From contig CAYYMX010000029.1 in NCBI GenBank assembly GCA_964473045.1, positions 1 through 14,741 on the forward strand: DNA of 14,741 bases, written 5' to 3'. The notes under the pieces are model-generated. The model did not search any database. It was not told the origin of the DNA and saw only the letters and a list, made by a program, of their open reading frames with translations. The translations under genes and the position numbers were made by a program. Shown here piece after piece: positions 6,639-14,705 of this stretch. How positions within the stretch are numbered: the first letter of the stretch is position 1; the number at the start of each line of letters is the position of its first letter. The stretch comes from CAYYMX01 sp964473045. Its GTDB lineage: Bacteria > Pseudomonadota > Alphaproteobacteria > Methylaequorales > Methylaequoraceae.

Positions 6639-8458
6639 TACTCCACGGTCACAGACTTAGCTAAATTTCTAGGTTGATCAACATCCGTTCTTTTTTTAAC
6701 AGCAACAAAATAAGCTATCAATTGAACCGGAATAGAATATAGAATTGGCTGAACAAATTCATTTACATCTGGTAGAACAATTTTCTTTACAGATTTATCG
6801 TCAACTTCTTTATTGCCAGATTGATCAGTAATAAGTATCACTTTTCCTCCCCTAGCTAAAATTTCTTGCATATTTGAAATGTTTTTCTCAAACAAAAAAT
6901 CCTTTGGTGCAATAATAATAACTGGAACCTTGTCATCTACAAGTGCAATAGGACCATGTTTCATTTCACCTGATGCATAACCTTCGGCATGAATATAAGA
7001 TATTTCCTTTAATTTTAATGCCCCTTCCATCGCAATTGGAAATAATGCACCTCTACCCAAAAATAAAACACTTTTAGAATTAACAATCTTATTTCCAATC
7101 TTTTTTATCAAATCACTTAATTCTAGAGCCTGAGACATATTTGATGGAACCTCTAACAAACTATTAGTTAATTCCGTTTCTATTTTTTTTGTTAACATTT
7201 TTTTCTCTCTTGCCATTACCAAACATAGTGTTGCCAAAATAACAAGTTGGGATGAAAAGGCCTTGGTTGAAGCTACACCAATCTCAGGACCAGCTGCAAT
7301 CGATAAAACACTATCAGATTCTCTTGCAATACTACTCTCTGCAACATTTACAACGCTAAGAATCTTACTTTTATTACTCTTAGCAAATTTCAATGCAGCT
7401 AGAGTATCAGCTGTTTCACCAGATTGAGAAATAAAAACCGAAAGGACACCATTTTCTTTGACGTAAGTTTTATATCTAAATTCTGAAGCCAGATAGGCAA
7501 ATGAACTTATACCGGTATATTTTTCAAACCAGTATGTTGCTATTTGGCAGGCATAAAAAGACGTTCCACAAGCAACCAAATTAACTCTAGAGATAGAATT
7601 CCAATTTATATTTATTTTGGGAATACTAATTTTTTTTTGGATTGGATCCAAAAATCTTAATAAAGAGTCACCTATAATATGTGGCTGCTCATAAATTTCC
7701 TTTTGCATATAATGATTAAAATTTCCTTTGCCAACATTCGAACCAGTATGAGAAGAAATAGTTATTTCTCTTTTTACATTTTTAAAGTTTTGATCAAATA
7801 TTTTATACGAATCTTCTTCTACAAATACACTATCTCCTTCCTCTAAAAAACATATCTTTTGAGTAAATGGTGCAAGTGCAACAGAATCTGAGCCTAGAAA
7901 AGTTGCATTCGAATCAATTCCAACAGCTAATGGGCTTCCTCTTCTAGAGCCGACAAGTAAATTGAAATTTTTAAAAATAATTGCTATTGCAAATGCTCCT
8001 TCAAGTAAGCTCAATGTTTTTTTTACAGCTATCTCTGGATTGCATCCTTTTTTCAATTCATCACTTAGAAGATGAACTATAACTTCACTATCTGTTTCTG
8101 ATGAAAATTTATATCCCTTAGAAATTAATTTTTTTTTGAGCTGTGAAAAGTTTTCTATTATCCCGTTATGGACAATTGAAACACTTTCTGTAGTGTGTGG
8201 ATGAGCATTCTGTGTTGAAGGAACACCATGAGTAGCCCATCTCGTATGACCTATGCCAATCTTACCATCAAAATTGTTTTTACTGATTTTCTCTTGTAAA
8301 TTTTTTAATTTACCCTTGGCTCTAATAGTTTTAATAGAATTATTATTAGAAACCGCTATCCCTGAAGAGTCATACCCTCTGTATTCTAGTTTTGTTAATC
8401 CATTCAGGATGGACTTAACAACCGGAAAATTTCCTAGAACTCCAAAAATACCGCACAT
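6638..8458 (-). CDS. glmS: Glutamine--fructose-6-phosphate aminotransferase (isomerizing)
   Basis: Makes glucosamine-6-phosphate from fructose-6-phosphate and glutamine, the first step toward UDP-GlcNAc for peptidoglycan and lipopolysaccharide. It has 606 residues (E. coli GlmS has 609). The N-terminal nucleophile cysteine is C2 in MCGIFGV, freed when Met is removed. The glutaminase motifs RGYDSSGIA, GHTRWATHG and VHNGIIEN follow. Two SIS sugar-isomerase domains come next, with ACGTSFYA, SQSGETADT and STKAFSSQ in the first and GRGALFPIAMEGALKLKE in the second. The C-terminus DVDQPRNLAKSVTVE matches the enterobacterial enzyme. The start lies 2 bases after the glmU stop, so the two are one operon. 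No glmS ribozyme is expected or seen, since the gap is only two bases. The stop codon touches the start-less methyltransferase frame. Confidence 0.98.
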   Translation of the reverse strand: MCGIFGVLGNFPVVKSILNGLTKLEYRGYDSSGIAVSNNNSIKTIRAKGKLKNLQEKISKNNFDGKIGIGHTRWATHGVPSTQNAHPHTTESVSIVHNGIIENFSQLKKKLISKGYKFSSETDSEVIVHLLSDELKKGCNPEIAVKKTLSLLEGAFAIAIIFKNFNLLVGSRRGSPLAVGIDSNATFLGSDSVALAPFTQKICFLEEGDSVFVEEDSYKIFDQNFKNVKREITISSHTGSNVGKGNFNHYMQKEIYEQPHIIGDSLLRFLDPIQKKISIPKININWNSISRVNLVACGTSFYACQIATYWFEKYTGISSFAYLASEFRYKTYVKENGVLSVFISQSGETADTLAALKFAKSNKSKILSVVNVAESSIARESDSVLSIAAGPEIGVASTKAFSSQLVILATLCLVMAREKKMLTKKIETELTNSLLEVPSNMSQALELSDLIKKIGNKIVNSKSVLFLGRGALFPIAMEGALKLKEISYIHAEGYASGEMKHGPIALVDDKVPVIIIAPKDFLFEKNISNMQEILARGGKVILITDQSGNKEVDDKSVKKIVLPDVNEFVQPILYSIPVQLIAYFVAVKKRTDVDQPRNLAKSVTVE

Positions 8459-8460
8459 AT

Positions 8461-9768
8461 CTACTTATTTTTTTTTTTTACAAGTTCAGATCTTCTATAA
8501 ACGGTTAAATTATTTGAAATATCTTTATTTACAACCGTCCCTGCACCAATAATTGAATTTTTTTCCACTTTTAATGGTGCAATTAATGAGGAGTTTGAAC
8601 CTACTAAACAATTTGGTCCAATAAAGGTTTTGTTTTTTCTAACACCATCAAAATTACATGTAATAGTTCCAGCTCCAATATTAGTATTTTCACCAATCAT
8701 AGCATCTCCAACATAAGACAAATGTGAAATTTTAACACCATCTTTGATAGTCGATTTTTTTATTTCAACAAAATTTCCTATTTTTACATCTTTATTAATT
8801 TTTGTGTGATCTCTTATTCTAGCAAATGGTCCAATGGAACTATCATTGTATATTTCAGCATTTTCAATATGACTAAAACTTTTAATAATCACATTTTTCC
8901 CTATCGTCACTCCAGGACCAAAGAAAACATTTGGATAAATTATAGAATCAGTCCCTATTTTTGTGTCAAAACTAAAATAAATTGTTTTGGGGTCAATCAA
9001 TGAGACTCCTTGGGCAAGAACCTTTCTTCTAAATATATTTTGAAATTCAAACTCAACCTTACTTAAATCAACTTTGTCATTAATTCCTAATGTTTCAACA
9101 TAATTACATTCAATGTGATCAACTGAAAAATTGCTTTTTGACATAATTTCAACTATGTCTGTTAAAAAAAATTCTCTTTTTGAATTATTACTCTTAATTT
9201 TACCTAAATTTTTTTTAAGTAAATCTGTCTTAATTATCATTATTCCTGAATTACATAATTGTATTTTTTTATCATCTAAAGTTGATTCGCTAGATTCTAT
9301 AATTTTTTTTAATTTACCATTTTCTATTTTAAGTTTGCCATATGAATTCTCATTAGTTCTTGGCCTCATAGATAGAATACAAAGATCCATCTTTTTCTTC
9401 TGAAAGTTCAATAAAGAGTTTTTTAAAGTTTGTTTTGAAATAAGCGGTGTATCACCATAAAGAATCAATGTAACATCAGTTTCAACAAACTTACTGATTT
9501 TTAATGCTGATTTGATAGCGTCTCCAGTTCCTAATTGCTTAGCTTGAATTGCAAAGTCAATATTTTTAAATTTTTGTTTTATATCATCTAGATATTGGTT
9601 TAATGAAGATGAAACAACTATTACAAGGTTTTTAGGAATCAAGGATTTTGCTGTTTTCAATACGTGGTATATCATCGGATAGTTTCCAACGTTATGGAAA
9701 ACCTTTGGGTTTTTTGAGCCCATTCTGGTCCCTTTACCAGCAGCGAGAACAACAATTGAAAGTAACAT
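8461..9768 (-). CDS. glmU: Bifunctional GlmU: GlcN-1-P acetyltransferase / GlcNAc-1-P uridylyltransferase
   Basis: Carries out the last two steps to UDP-GlcNAc: acetylation of glucosamine-1-phosphate, then UMP transfer. It has 435 residues, slightly short against about 456 in E. coli. The N-terminal pyrophosphorylase domain starts with VVLAAGKGTRMGS and has the metal-binding strand LYGDTPLIS. The C-terminal half is a left-handed beta-helix of hexapeptide repeats, with the acetyltransferase histidine H349 in KISHLSYVGDA and GAGTITCNFDG after it. The missing length is mostly at the C-terminal tail. It is first in a glmU-glmS operon reading leftwards. Its promoter lies in the 70-base region shared with gph. 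glmM, which supplies the intermediate step, is not in the window. Confidence 0.97.
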   Translation of the reverse strand: MLLSIVVLAAGKGTRMGSKNPKVFHNVGNYPMIYHVLKTAKSLIPKNLVIVVSSSLNQYLDDIKQKFKNIDFAIQAKQLGTGDAIKSALKISKFVETDVTLILYGDTPLISKQTLKNSLLNFQKKKMDLCILSMRPRTNENSYGKLKIENGKLKKIIESSESTLDDKKIQLCNSGIMIIKTDLLKKNLGKIKSNNSKREFFLTDIVEIMSKSNFSVDHIECNYVETLGINDKVDLSKVEFEFQNIFRRKVLAQGVSLIDPKTIYFSFDTKIGTDSIIYPNVFFGPGVTIGKNVIIKSFSHIENAEIYNDSSIGPFARIRDHTKINKDVKIGNFVEIKKSTIKDGVKISHLSYVGDAMIGENTNIGAGTITCNFDGVRKNKTFIGPNCLVGSNSSLIAPLKVEKNSIIGAGTVVNKDISNNLTVYRRSELVKKKNK

Positions 9769-9838
9769 TAAACTAAAAAACTTGAAAACAAAATTTAATT
9801 TATACTATAACCTTTTCTAATAAAGAAAAATTATTTTT
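9769..9838. promoter_or_regulatory. Divergent promoter region between glmU and gph
   Basis: This AT-rich 70-base gap separates two divergent genes. For gph, a -35-like TTGAAA (9782-9787) and a -10-like TATAAC (9806-9811) are 18 bases apart, giving a start about 20 bases before the ATG at 9839. The core TATACTATA (9801-9809) is nearly a mirror on the other strand (TATAGTATA), so the same site could serve glmU. These are sigma-70-like matches by eye in an AT-rich background. Confidence 0.4.
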
Positions 9839-10498
9839 ATGAAAAAAATTAAATGTATTATTTTTGATTTGGACGGAACTTTAATTGATAGCGGGGCTGA
9901 CCTTTTGGATTCATTAAACTATGTTCTCAAAAAACAACGTTTGCCAGAAATAAGCCAAAAAATTTTAGGTAATTTAGTTGGTGGAGGAGCAAAAGCTATG
10001 ATTATTAGGGGGTACAATCATTTAAAAAAAGAAGTGATTGAAGAAGAGTTACCCAATTTAATTAAAATTTTTCTGGATTATTACTTTGAGAACTGTACAA
10101 AAAAAACATTATTATATAAGGGTGTATTTAGAACACTAAAAAAAGTTAAAGGAAAAGGCTACAAATTAGCTCTTTGCACAAACAAAAAACAGCATTTAAC
10201 TGAAAAAATAACCAAAGAATTAGGAATTCATGGTTTCTTTGACTTTATTAGAGGTTCATCTTCGCATTTATCTCTTAAACCAGAAACTGATATGCTGAAA
10301 TCATGTTTAGATAAGCTAAGAGTTAAACCGGAAGAATCAATAATGGTTGGAGATAGTGAAAATGATATTATCCCAGCAAATATATTAAATCTGAACTCAG
10401 TTTATGTAACTTATGGATACGGGAAACTTACAAAGAAAACAATTCCAACTTTCAGCATAGAAAAGATGAACGATTTAACAAATCTATTAAATTGCTAA
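9839..10498 (+). CDS. gph: HAD-family phosphatase, phosphoglycolate phosphatase-like
   Basis: A haloacid-dehalogenase-superfamily hydrolase of 219 residues, the usual length for Gph. The catalytic motifs are in order: DLDGT with nucleophile D10 and acid/base D12; CTNK (T114, motif II); K147 in SLKPETDM (motif III); and GDSEND (172-176, motif IV, Mg2+ binding). A helical cap domain lies between residues 17 and about 90. Gph removes 2-phosphoglycolate left by DNA repair or by oxygenase activity. The HAD family is certain, the substrate is inferred, and related sugar-phosphate phosphatases look similar. The gene diverges from glmU. Its stop overlaps the stop of a tiny membrane peptide on the other strand by 3 bases. 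Confidence 0.85.
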   Translation: MKKIKCIIFDLDGTLIDSGADLLDSLNYVLKKQRLPEISQKILGNLVGGGAKAMIIRGYNHLKKEVIEEELPNLIKIFLDYYFENCTKKTLLYKGVFRTLKKVKGKGYKLALCTNKKQHLTEKITKELGIHGFFDFIRGSSSHLSLKPETDMLKSCLDKLRVKPEESIMVGDSENDIIPANILNLNSVYVTYGYGKLTKKTIPTFSIEKMNDLTNLLNC

Positions 10499-10620
10499 AT
10501 CTTAATTCTTTCATTAAAAAAAATATTTATCTCATTTAATCCTTCATATATTGTTAGCATTGCAACTATAAGAGCTAAAATTGCAATGATGTATAAATAT
10601 TTTTGAAACCTTGGATCCAT
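10495..10620 (-). CDS. Small single-helix membrane peptide (41 aa)
   Basis: Not recognised by name. It begins MDPRFQKY, continues with one hydrophobic segment of about 20 residues (LYIIAILALIVAML) and ends in a polar tail with NEINIFFNERIKI. I chose the ATG at 10620-10618. A longer form starting at 10701 would add a phenylalanine-rich stretch encoded by a poly-A/T tract, which looks like noise. The MDPRFQKY start followed by a clean membrane helix reads like a real small protein. It ends tail to tail with gph. No partner or function can be named. Confidence 0.5.
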   Translation of the reverse strand: MDPRFQKYLYIIAILALIVAMLTIYEGLNEINIFFNERIKI

Positions 10621-10736
10621 AGACTTTAATAATATACTAAAAAAAAAAAAATTATAAAAAGTTTTAAATTCAAAAATAACTTTTAAGCTTAAGAAATTCA
10701 AAGCTTTAAAGTTTTTTTTTTTGTATATTATCTAAA

Positions 10737-11702
10737 GTGAAAAAAAACTTGCAAAAAGAATCTAAGAAAATAATTAAAACTGCTGTAAATCTTTTGAAAT
10801 TAGGAAAGTTAGTTTCAGTTCAAACAGAAACTGTTTATGGGGTTGCATGTGATCCAAGTAATATTAATTCTATTAAAAAGGTTTACGAATTAAAAAAAAG
10901 ACCATTATACAACCCTCTTATAATCCATGTATGTTCAATGAAAATGGCAGAAGAATTAGCTCTTTTTAATTCTGATGCAAGAAGTTTGACTAAAACATTT
11001 TGGCCAGGACCTTTAACTTTAATATTACCCAAAAAAAAAAATGACAAAATTCATGACTTTGCAATTTCTGGTTTAAACACTATAGCAATAAGATTTCCAA
11101 AATCTCATATATTTCTCCAGATTCTTAAAAAGTTTAAAAAACCAATAGCAGCTCCAAGTGCCAATGAAAGTGGGTATATTTCATCTACAAATGCAAAACA
11201 TGTTCAAGACTCTTTTGGAAATAGAATAGAATTGATTATAGATTCTGGTCAATCTTTTTTTGGTTTAGAATCTACTGTCATTGATATGACCAAAAAACCA
11301 TACAAAATTGCTCGGCAAGGAGTAATCGATGAAAAACTAGTTCTTGAAAAGACCAAAATAAAGGTCGTTTTAGATTCAAGTGCTAAAAATCAAAAAATCA
11401 TCTCACCCGGTCAAATGTTAAAACACTATTCACCACGGACACCTTTAAAAATCAATGTTCTAGATCCTCAAAAAAATGATGGATTCTTAATTTTTGGTAA
11501 ATCTAATGGCTGTTCATCACATAAACCAACGCTAAACTTGTCAAAAAAAGGAGACTTGTATGAAGCTGCTTATAACCTTTTCGACTATTTAAGAAAACTT
11601 GATAAAATGGATATAAAAAGAATAGTAGTTTCACCAATTCCCAATCACGGTATTGGAAAAACTATTAATGAAAGACTACTTAGAGCAATGACAAAAAAAT
11701 GA
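10737..11702 (+). CDS. tsaC: L-threonylcarbamoyladenylate synthase, two-domain Sua5 type
   Basis: Makes threonylcarbamoyl-AMP from threonine, bicarbonate and ATP, the precursor for the t6A modification at position 37 of tRNAs decoding ANN codons. It has 321 residues. The N-terminal YrdC domain (about 1-205) has TETVYG (30-35), the KRP motif (54-56), APSANESG (139-146) and the LEST segment (177-180). A linker ISPGQMLKHYSPRTP (222-236) leads to the shorter Sua5-specific C-terminal domain, so this is the long form rather than TsaC/YrdC alone. The start is GTG at 10737. A TATATT at 10724-10729 is so close that the transcript may be almost leaderless. The stop overlaps the next gene start in ATGA (11699-11702), giving coupled translation. 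Confidence 0.93.
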   Translation: MKKNLQKESKKIIKTAVNLLKLGKLVSVQTETVYGVACDPSNINSIKKVYELKKRPLYNPLIIHVCSMKMAEELALFNSDARSLTKTFWPGPLTLILPKKKNDKIHDFAISGLNTIAIRFPKSHIFLQILKKFKKPIAAPSANESGYISSTNAKHVQDSFGNRIELIIDSGQSFFGLESTVIDMTKKPYKIARQGVIDEKLVLEKTKIKVVLDSSAKNQKIISPGQMLKHYSPRTPLKINVLDPQKNDGFLIFGKSNGCSSHKPTLNLSKKGDLYEAAYNLFDYLRKLDKMDIKRIVVSPIPNHGIGKTINERLLRAMTKK

Positions 11703-13093
11703 TTGAAAAATTTAAAAAACTTACAAAAGGTTTAAAAAAAAAAGAATTTTCTTTCGATAAAGAAATATTAAAAAAACACTGCACTGATTGGAGAGGTGAA
11801 TTTATTGGGCATTCAGATTTAATTCTCTTTCCAGAATCCGTTAAAAAACTTTCAAAAATTCTTACTTTTTGTTATGAAAAAAAAATTCCTGTCGTTCCTC
11901 AAGGTGGAAATACTGGCTTAGTTGGAGGATCCGTACCAAGAAAAAAGAAAGGAGAAGTAATAATTAATTTATCAAATCTAAAAAAAATAAGAGATATTGA
12001 TTTGATCAGTAATTCTATAACTCTAGAAAGTGGCTGTATTCTCGATAATGTCAAAGACGAACTAGCTAAGTACGACTTGGAATTTCCTCTCTCAATGGGT
12101 TCGAGAGGAAACTGTCAAATTGGAGGGAATATTGCCACAAATGCTGGTGGAGTGAATGTTGTGAAATATGGCTCAATTAGACATAGTATCCTAGGTCTAG
12201 AGGCAGTTCTTTCAGATGGATCAATATATTCATCATTAAAAAATGTTAAGAAAAATAATACTGGACTTGATCTCAAACAACTTCTGATTGGGTCAGAAGG
12301 AATTTTAGGAATAATCACAGCGGCTACGATTAAAGTTTTTCCTCTTCCCAAGGAAAAAGTAGTTTTATGGACATCATTTCAAAACTTCAAAAATATTCTA
12401 GATTTCTATGTTTTAATGACCAAAACATTTAATGATTTAATAACAAGTTTTGAATTTATGAATAAAGAATCTATAGAAATCTTAGAAAAAAATGAATTAA
12501 AATTAGAGAATATAAAAAAAAATAAGTGCTATTGTTTAGTTGAAATATCAAATTTTCAAAACATCAATAATTTTAATGATTTTATAGTCTCAAAAATAAA
12601 TTTTAAGAATTTGAATACAAACGATTTAATTATTTCAAAGTCTGAATCAGAAAATGCAAAATTGTGGAGTTATAGAGAGTCTATACCATTAGCAGAAAGG
12701 AAAGAAAATTACGTGATTCAACATGATGTTTCAATTCCTCTAAATAAAATTGATAGTTTTATTTCAGAAACATCAAATCAAATAAAAAAAATTGAAAAAT
12801 CCTCAGTTATAATTAATTTTGGCCATCTTGGAGATAACAATTTACATTACAATATATTAATCACAAAACCAGAGAAAAAAATTGACAAAAATCAAATTAA
12901 AAAAAAAATCAACAGAGTAGTTTTCGATAGTGTAAAAAGATTTTGTGGAGCAATAACTGCTGAACATGGAATTGGTCAATTAAGAAAGAATGAATTAGTA
13001 AGACATAAAAGCAAAAATGAAATTACCAAAATGAAAAAAATAAAAAAATTGTTTGATCCACAAAACATCCTAAACCCAGGAAAAGTTATTTAA
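11699..13093 (+). CDS. FAD-linked oxidase, GlcD / D-2-hydroxyglutarate dehydrogenase-like
   Basis: A VAO-type flavoprotein of 464 residues that oxidises a D-2-hydroxyacid. The N-terminal TDWRGEFIGHSDLILFPESV and the FAD-binding PQGGNTGLVGG (68-78) fit this family, with GGNIATNAGGVNVVKYGS (142-159) as the second FAD segment. In the C-terminal domain, H376 and H383 in GHLGDNNLH plus E422-H423 in TAEHGIG match the metal and substrate-binding residues of D-2-hydroxyglutarate and D-lactate dehydrogenases. The tail FDPQNILNPGK is typical. Without glcE/glcF beside it, a stand-alone D-2-hydroxyglutarate or D-lactate dehydrogenase is more likely than glycolate oxidase. It starts inside the tsaC stop (ATGA). 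Its TAA overlaps that of the glycosyltransferase in a TTAA palindrome. Family is certain, substrate uncertain. Confidence 0.92.
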   Translation: MIEKFKKLTKGLKKKEFSFDKEILKKHCTDWRGEFIGHSDLILFPESVKKLSKILTFCYEKKIPVVPQGGNTGLVGGSVPRKKKGEVIINLSNLKKIRDIDLISNSITLESGCILDNVKDELAKYDLEFPLSMGSRGNCQIGGNIATNAGGVNVVKYGSIRHSILGLEAVLSDGSIYSSLKNVKKNNTGLDLKQLLIGSEGILGIITAATIKVFPLPKEKVVLWTSFQNFKNILDFYVLMTKTFNDLITSFEFMNKESIEILEKNELKLENIKKNKCYCLVEISNFQNINNFNDFIVSKINFKNLNTNDLIISKSESENAKLWSYRESIPLAERKENYVIQHDVSIPLNKIDSFISETSNQIKKIEKSSVIINFGHLGDNNLHYNILITKPEKKIDKNQIKKKINRVVFDSVKRFCGAITAEHGIGQLRKNELVRHKSKNEITKMKKIKKLFDPQNILNPGKVI

Positions 13094-13998
13094 TCTAAAA
13101 ATTTCTCATAAACTTTGTTTGATTTTTTACAAACATTAACAATATTTAGATTTAAACCAAGTAGACCAATCAGATAATAGACAAACCAAGAAGAGAAAAA
13201 ATTTGCTTTTGCAACTCTTCTAGCAAATCTCCAAGATCTTGCTGTCAATCTTCTTTGAGCATACAGTTTATATTTTAGTTCTAGATCTGGATTATCTTCC
13301 AGAAAAAACTCTAATGCTTTAGAAACTCTAAAAATTTGATTGTTTTTTTTTTCTGAGATTTGACCAGGAGAAATTCTTGGTAATATTGCTATTGGATAAT
13401 CTAATTTTACAAAGTTTCCTAACCTAGCCAATCTTAAAGTCATAGAGTACTCTTGACTAAACTTAATTCTCTCATCACTTCCTCCAGAATCTAAACACGC
13501 TTTTCTTCTAACTAAAAATTGCGAAGGATTAAACATTGAATTTCTCATAGCTAATTTAATTGGTTTTTTTATAATTTTTATTTCTTTTTTTTTAATTTTT
13601 TCATCAAGGTCAACAGAGAATAAATCTGCAACCTTTCTTTGTAACCCATAAGCTAAAACACAATCAGAATTCTGTTCTAAAGTTTCCATTAAAAATTGTG
13701 TAGACTGACTTAAAATAATATCATCAGCATCGAGAAATTTTATATATTTCATTTTCGCAAATTTAATACCTACATTAGTAGCATGAGCAGAACCATGATT
13801 TTGCTGCTTAATTATTCTGCAGTTTTTTAAAATTTTTGTCTCTTTTTTTAAAACTTCAAATGAATTATCTGTTGAGCCATCATCTACAAAAATAAATTCT
13901 TTGCTAAATTTTCCACTCTGCTTAAACAAAGATTTGATAATAATTTGTAAGAAAGAAGACTTGTTATAAACTGGAATTACAAAAGAAACTGAACTCAT
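13090..13998 (-). CDS. Family 2 glycosyltransferase
   Basis: A GT-A fold glycosyltransferase of 302 residues. It opens with SFVIPVYNKSSFL (5-17), the nucleotide-binding strand. EFIFVDDGSTDNS (34-46) follows, then the metal-binding LDADD at 89-93 and a downstream acceptor region with FSQEYSMTLRLARLG, where the catalytic acidic residue is expected. The C-terminal 60 residues are basic and partly hydrophobic (ARSWRFARRVAK, WFVYYLIGLLGLNL), which suggests peripheral attachment to the inner membrane. It probably adds a sugar to lipopolysaccharide or another surface glycan; donor and acceptor cannot be read from the sequence. The start follows the lipoprotein stop after a single base, so the two are co-transcribed. 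Confidence 0.9.
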   Translation of the reverse strand: MSSVSFVIPVYNKSSFLQIIIKSLFKQSGKFSKEFIFVDDGSTDNSFEVLKKETKILKNCRIIKQQNHGSAHATNVGIKFAKMKYIKFLDADDIILSQSTQFLMETLEQNSDCVLAYGLQRKVADLFSVDLDEKIKKKEIKIIKKPIKLAMRNSMFNPSQFLVRRKACLDSGGSDERIKFSQEYSMTLRLARLGNFVKLDYPIAILPRISPGQISEKKNNQIFRVSKALEFFLEDNPDLELKYKLYAQRRLTARSWRFARRVAKANFFSSWFVYYLIGLLGLNLNIVNVCKKSNKVYEKFLD

Positions 13999-13999
13999 T

Positions 14000-14701
14000 T
14001 TATTTATGAAAAATAAGTTCTTTTGTAAAACTTACCTTGCCAAACGCTGATGCATTTGTAATTTCTGATCTTTTTTCTCTAACCACACCAACTCCATCAC
14101 AAATCCACTCTTCACTAATTATTTCAACATCTAATGAACCTGAACGAGTATCGGCTATAAAACTTGTATAACCTTGACCTATTACATAGTAACAATTGAA
14201 ATAAGTTTTACCACGATGATTAAATCTTTTTAGGTTTTCTTCAATATTATATTTCATTTCAAAGTTTATTTCTGGTCTAAAATTATCTAATGGTGGCTGG
14301 TTTCCTCTAGTTAAAAAAAGTTGTTCAGTTAAAATCCATTCTTTTGTATTAAAACTTAAATCAGGATAAATTTCTTTTTTCACAGGTTCAATTAATCCCT
14401 CATCATTTTTTAATATTGCAGAGATCCTAGTTACGTTATTTTCCTTATTATTTAGAAAATACTTAAAAGAATTTCCATTCGAATGCAACCTTGTAATTTC
14501 AAAACCACTCTTTGATCTTTTTGTCCGAATATTTGTAATCAGAATTCTTTTTTCAATATTCTTGCCTGTATAACTTGAACCCATATTTATCAGATAATCC
14601 CAAATCTTACCCTCTTTGAAAGGAAAAAAGTTTTCATCTCTTTTTTCACAACTTATCAAAAAAACAAAAAACAGAAAAATAGTTGATCTAATTAATAACA
14701 T
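14000..14701 (-). CDS. Putative lipoprotein of unknown function (233 aa)
   Basis: The N-terminus MLLIRSTIFLFFVFLISC ends in a lipobox (LISC, lipidated cysteine C18), so it is exported and lipid-anchored, probably in the outer membrane or periplasm. After it come ENFFPFKEGKIWDY and predicted beta-strand-rich sequence to the end, with no recognised domain. The opening resembles other lipoproteins that start 'yfP...G..W.Y', but that is weak. The ATG at 14701 is only 4 bases after the CCA end of a tRNA, and no ribosome binding site is visible. No later start would keep the signal peptide. The glycosyltransferase follows 1 base downstream, suggesting a joint role in the cell envelope. Confidence 0.8.
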   Translation of the reverse strand: MLLIRSTIFLFFVFLISCEKRDENFFPFKEGKIWDYLINMGSSYTGKNIEKRILITNIRTKRSKSGFEITRLHSNGNSFKYFLNNKENNVTRISAILKNDEGLIEPVKKEIYPDLSFNTKEWILTEQLFLTRGNQPPLDNFRPEINFEMKYNIEENLKRFNHRGKTYFNCYYVIGQGYTSFIADTRSGSLDVEIISEEWICDGVGVVREKRSEITNASAFGKVSFTKELIFHK

Positions 14702-14705
14702 TTTG

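Noticed and set aside
6636..6660. Programmed -1 frameshift fusing GlmS to the methyltransferase
   Set aside because: GlmS ends exactly at its conserved C-terminus (AKSVTVE), and the bases before the stop do not form a slippery heptamer.
8459..8460. glmS ribozyme or riboswitch upstream of glmS
   Set aside because: Only two bases separate glmU and glmS, so there is no room for a structured leader.
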